Assembly: GCA_937873805.1 (NCBI GenBank)
Contig: CALMWO010000522.1
Coordinates: forward strand, 1-16,141
Direction of reading: 5' to 3'
DNA length: 16,141 bases
DNA from: an uncultured Hyphomonadaceae bacterium
GTDB taxonomy: Bacteria > Pseudomonadota > Alphaproteobacteria > Caulobacterales > Hyphomonadaceae
This document shows, one piece after another, positions 15,638 to 16,141 of the stretch. The notes below the pieces were generated by a model. That model was not told where the DNA came from, made no database searches, and was given only the letters and a program-made list of their open reading frames with translations. Each line of letters begins with the position of its first letter. The first letter of the stretch is position 1. The position numbers were made by a program, and so were the translations under genes.

Positions 15638-16141
15638 CTACTGCGTGACAGGGCGCAGCGTGATCACCACGCGGCGGTTCTGCGCGCGCTTGGCTTCCGT
15701 GTCATCGGGAACAACGATCGGCTGGCTCTCGCCGAGGCCGCCTGTCGCCATGCGTTGCGGCAGGACGCCGCCGCCTTGCAGATAAACCCGCACGGCTTCA
15801 GCGCGACGGTAGGAGAGGTCGAGGTTGGCTTGCGCCTCGCCTTCGGTGGACGCGTGGCCGATGATGTCGATCGTGGTCTTCGGATAGAGGTTCAGCGACT
15901 CGGCGACCTTGCTGAGCACCGGCGTGAACTGTGCGTCGAGCGTCGCAGAGCCCTTCGAGAAGGTCACGTCGGACGGCATCACGAGAACGATGCTATCGCC
16001 CTGGCGTTGCAGGCCGATGCCGCTGCTGGCGACCTTGCGGCGCATGTCTTCTTCCTGGCCGTCCATGTAGCGGCCGACACCCGCGCCTGCGAGCGCGCCC
16101 ACAGCGGCGCCAACCGCAGCGTTGCGGCCGTCATTGCCACC
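15638..16141 (-). CDS. OmpA family protein with glycine-zipper N-terminus (5' partial)
   Basis: The frame is open to the window edge, so the true start lies outside; 167 residues are visible. A GTG at 16102 is not taken as the start because the coding pattern continues upstream (NAAVGAAVGALAGAGVG), which is a glycine-zipper membrane segment. After GRYMDGQEEDMRRKV comes an OmpA-like peptidoglycan-binding domain: FSKGSATLDAQF, a GHASTEG loop, the N-x-x-LS-x-x-RA block, then NRRVVI near the end. This is the layout of YiaD-type outer-membrane lipoproteins. In the loop, the Asp two residues after His (GHTD in most members) is Ser here, although the Arg of the RA block is kept. The protein probably sits in the outer membrane and contacts the wall, but binding may be altered. 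It ends at the bidirectional terminator. Confidence 0.87.
   Translation of the reverse strand, partial: GGNDGRNAAVGAAVGALAGAGVGRYMDGQEEDMRRKVASSGIGLQRQGDSIVLVMPSDVTFSKGSATLDAQFTPVLSKVAESLNLYPKTTIDIIGHASTEGEAQANLDLSYRRAEAVRVYLQGGGVLPQRMATGGLGESQPIVVPDDTEAKRAQNRRVVITLRPVTQ

Overview
The window looks like chromosomal DNA of a GC-rich alphaproteobacterium, most likely a Caulobacterales/Hyphomonadaceae-type stalked or budding relative. The evidence is a PodJ-like polarity protein, a TauE/TIGR02186 pair, a MerR-led beta-oxidation cluster of the layout common in that group, and GANTC sites around the podJ-like start. This placement is inference; no rRNA or other taxonomic marker is present. No phage, transposon, CRISPR, tRNA or rRNA gene was seen, and no gene-free stretch exceeds about 220 bases.

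Layout. 1-454: two minus-strand genes for small exported proteins, the first cut by the window edge. 617-1348: plus-strand metallophosphoesterase of the PdeM type. 1358-3015: minus-strand TauE/SafE permease followed, with a 4-base overlap, by a TIGR02186 membrane-anchored periplasmic protein. 3077-6631: minus-strand PodJ-like protein of 1184 residues (cytoplasmic coiled coil, one membrane span, periplasmic Sel1 repeats and a peptidoglycan-binding domain). 6635-6858 is a divergent control region full of CGTTAA half-sites.

6859-12937: plus-strand fatty-acid oxidation cluster: MerR regulator, 594-residue acyl-CoA dehydrogenase, thiolase, a 74-residue two-span membrane protein, and a fused enoyl-CoA hydratase/3-hydroxyacyl-CoA dehydrogenase. 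Together the enzymes cover the whole beta-oxidation cycle. The small membrane protein sits between the thiolase and the fused enzyme and is translationally coupled to the thiolase. It is the least explained gene here and the best candidate for something undescribed.

12995-14938: minus-strand exported S9-family serine peptidase. 15061-15579: divergent plus-strand exported SRPBCC protein, ending in a strong bidirectional terminator shared with the convergent minus-strand OmpA-family protein (15638 to the window end), whose 5' end lies outside the window. That OmpA domain has Ser where the family has its peptidoglycan-binding Asp.

Most of the window is ordinary core-type sequence. The points worth a second look are the small membrane protein, the CGTTAA array, the GANTC cluster at the podJ-like 5' end, the substituted OmpA residue, and several hairpins at gene boundaries.
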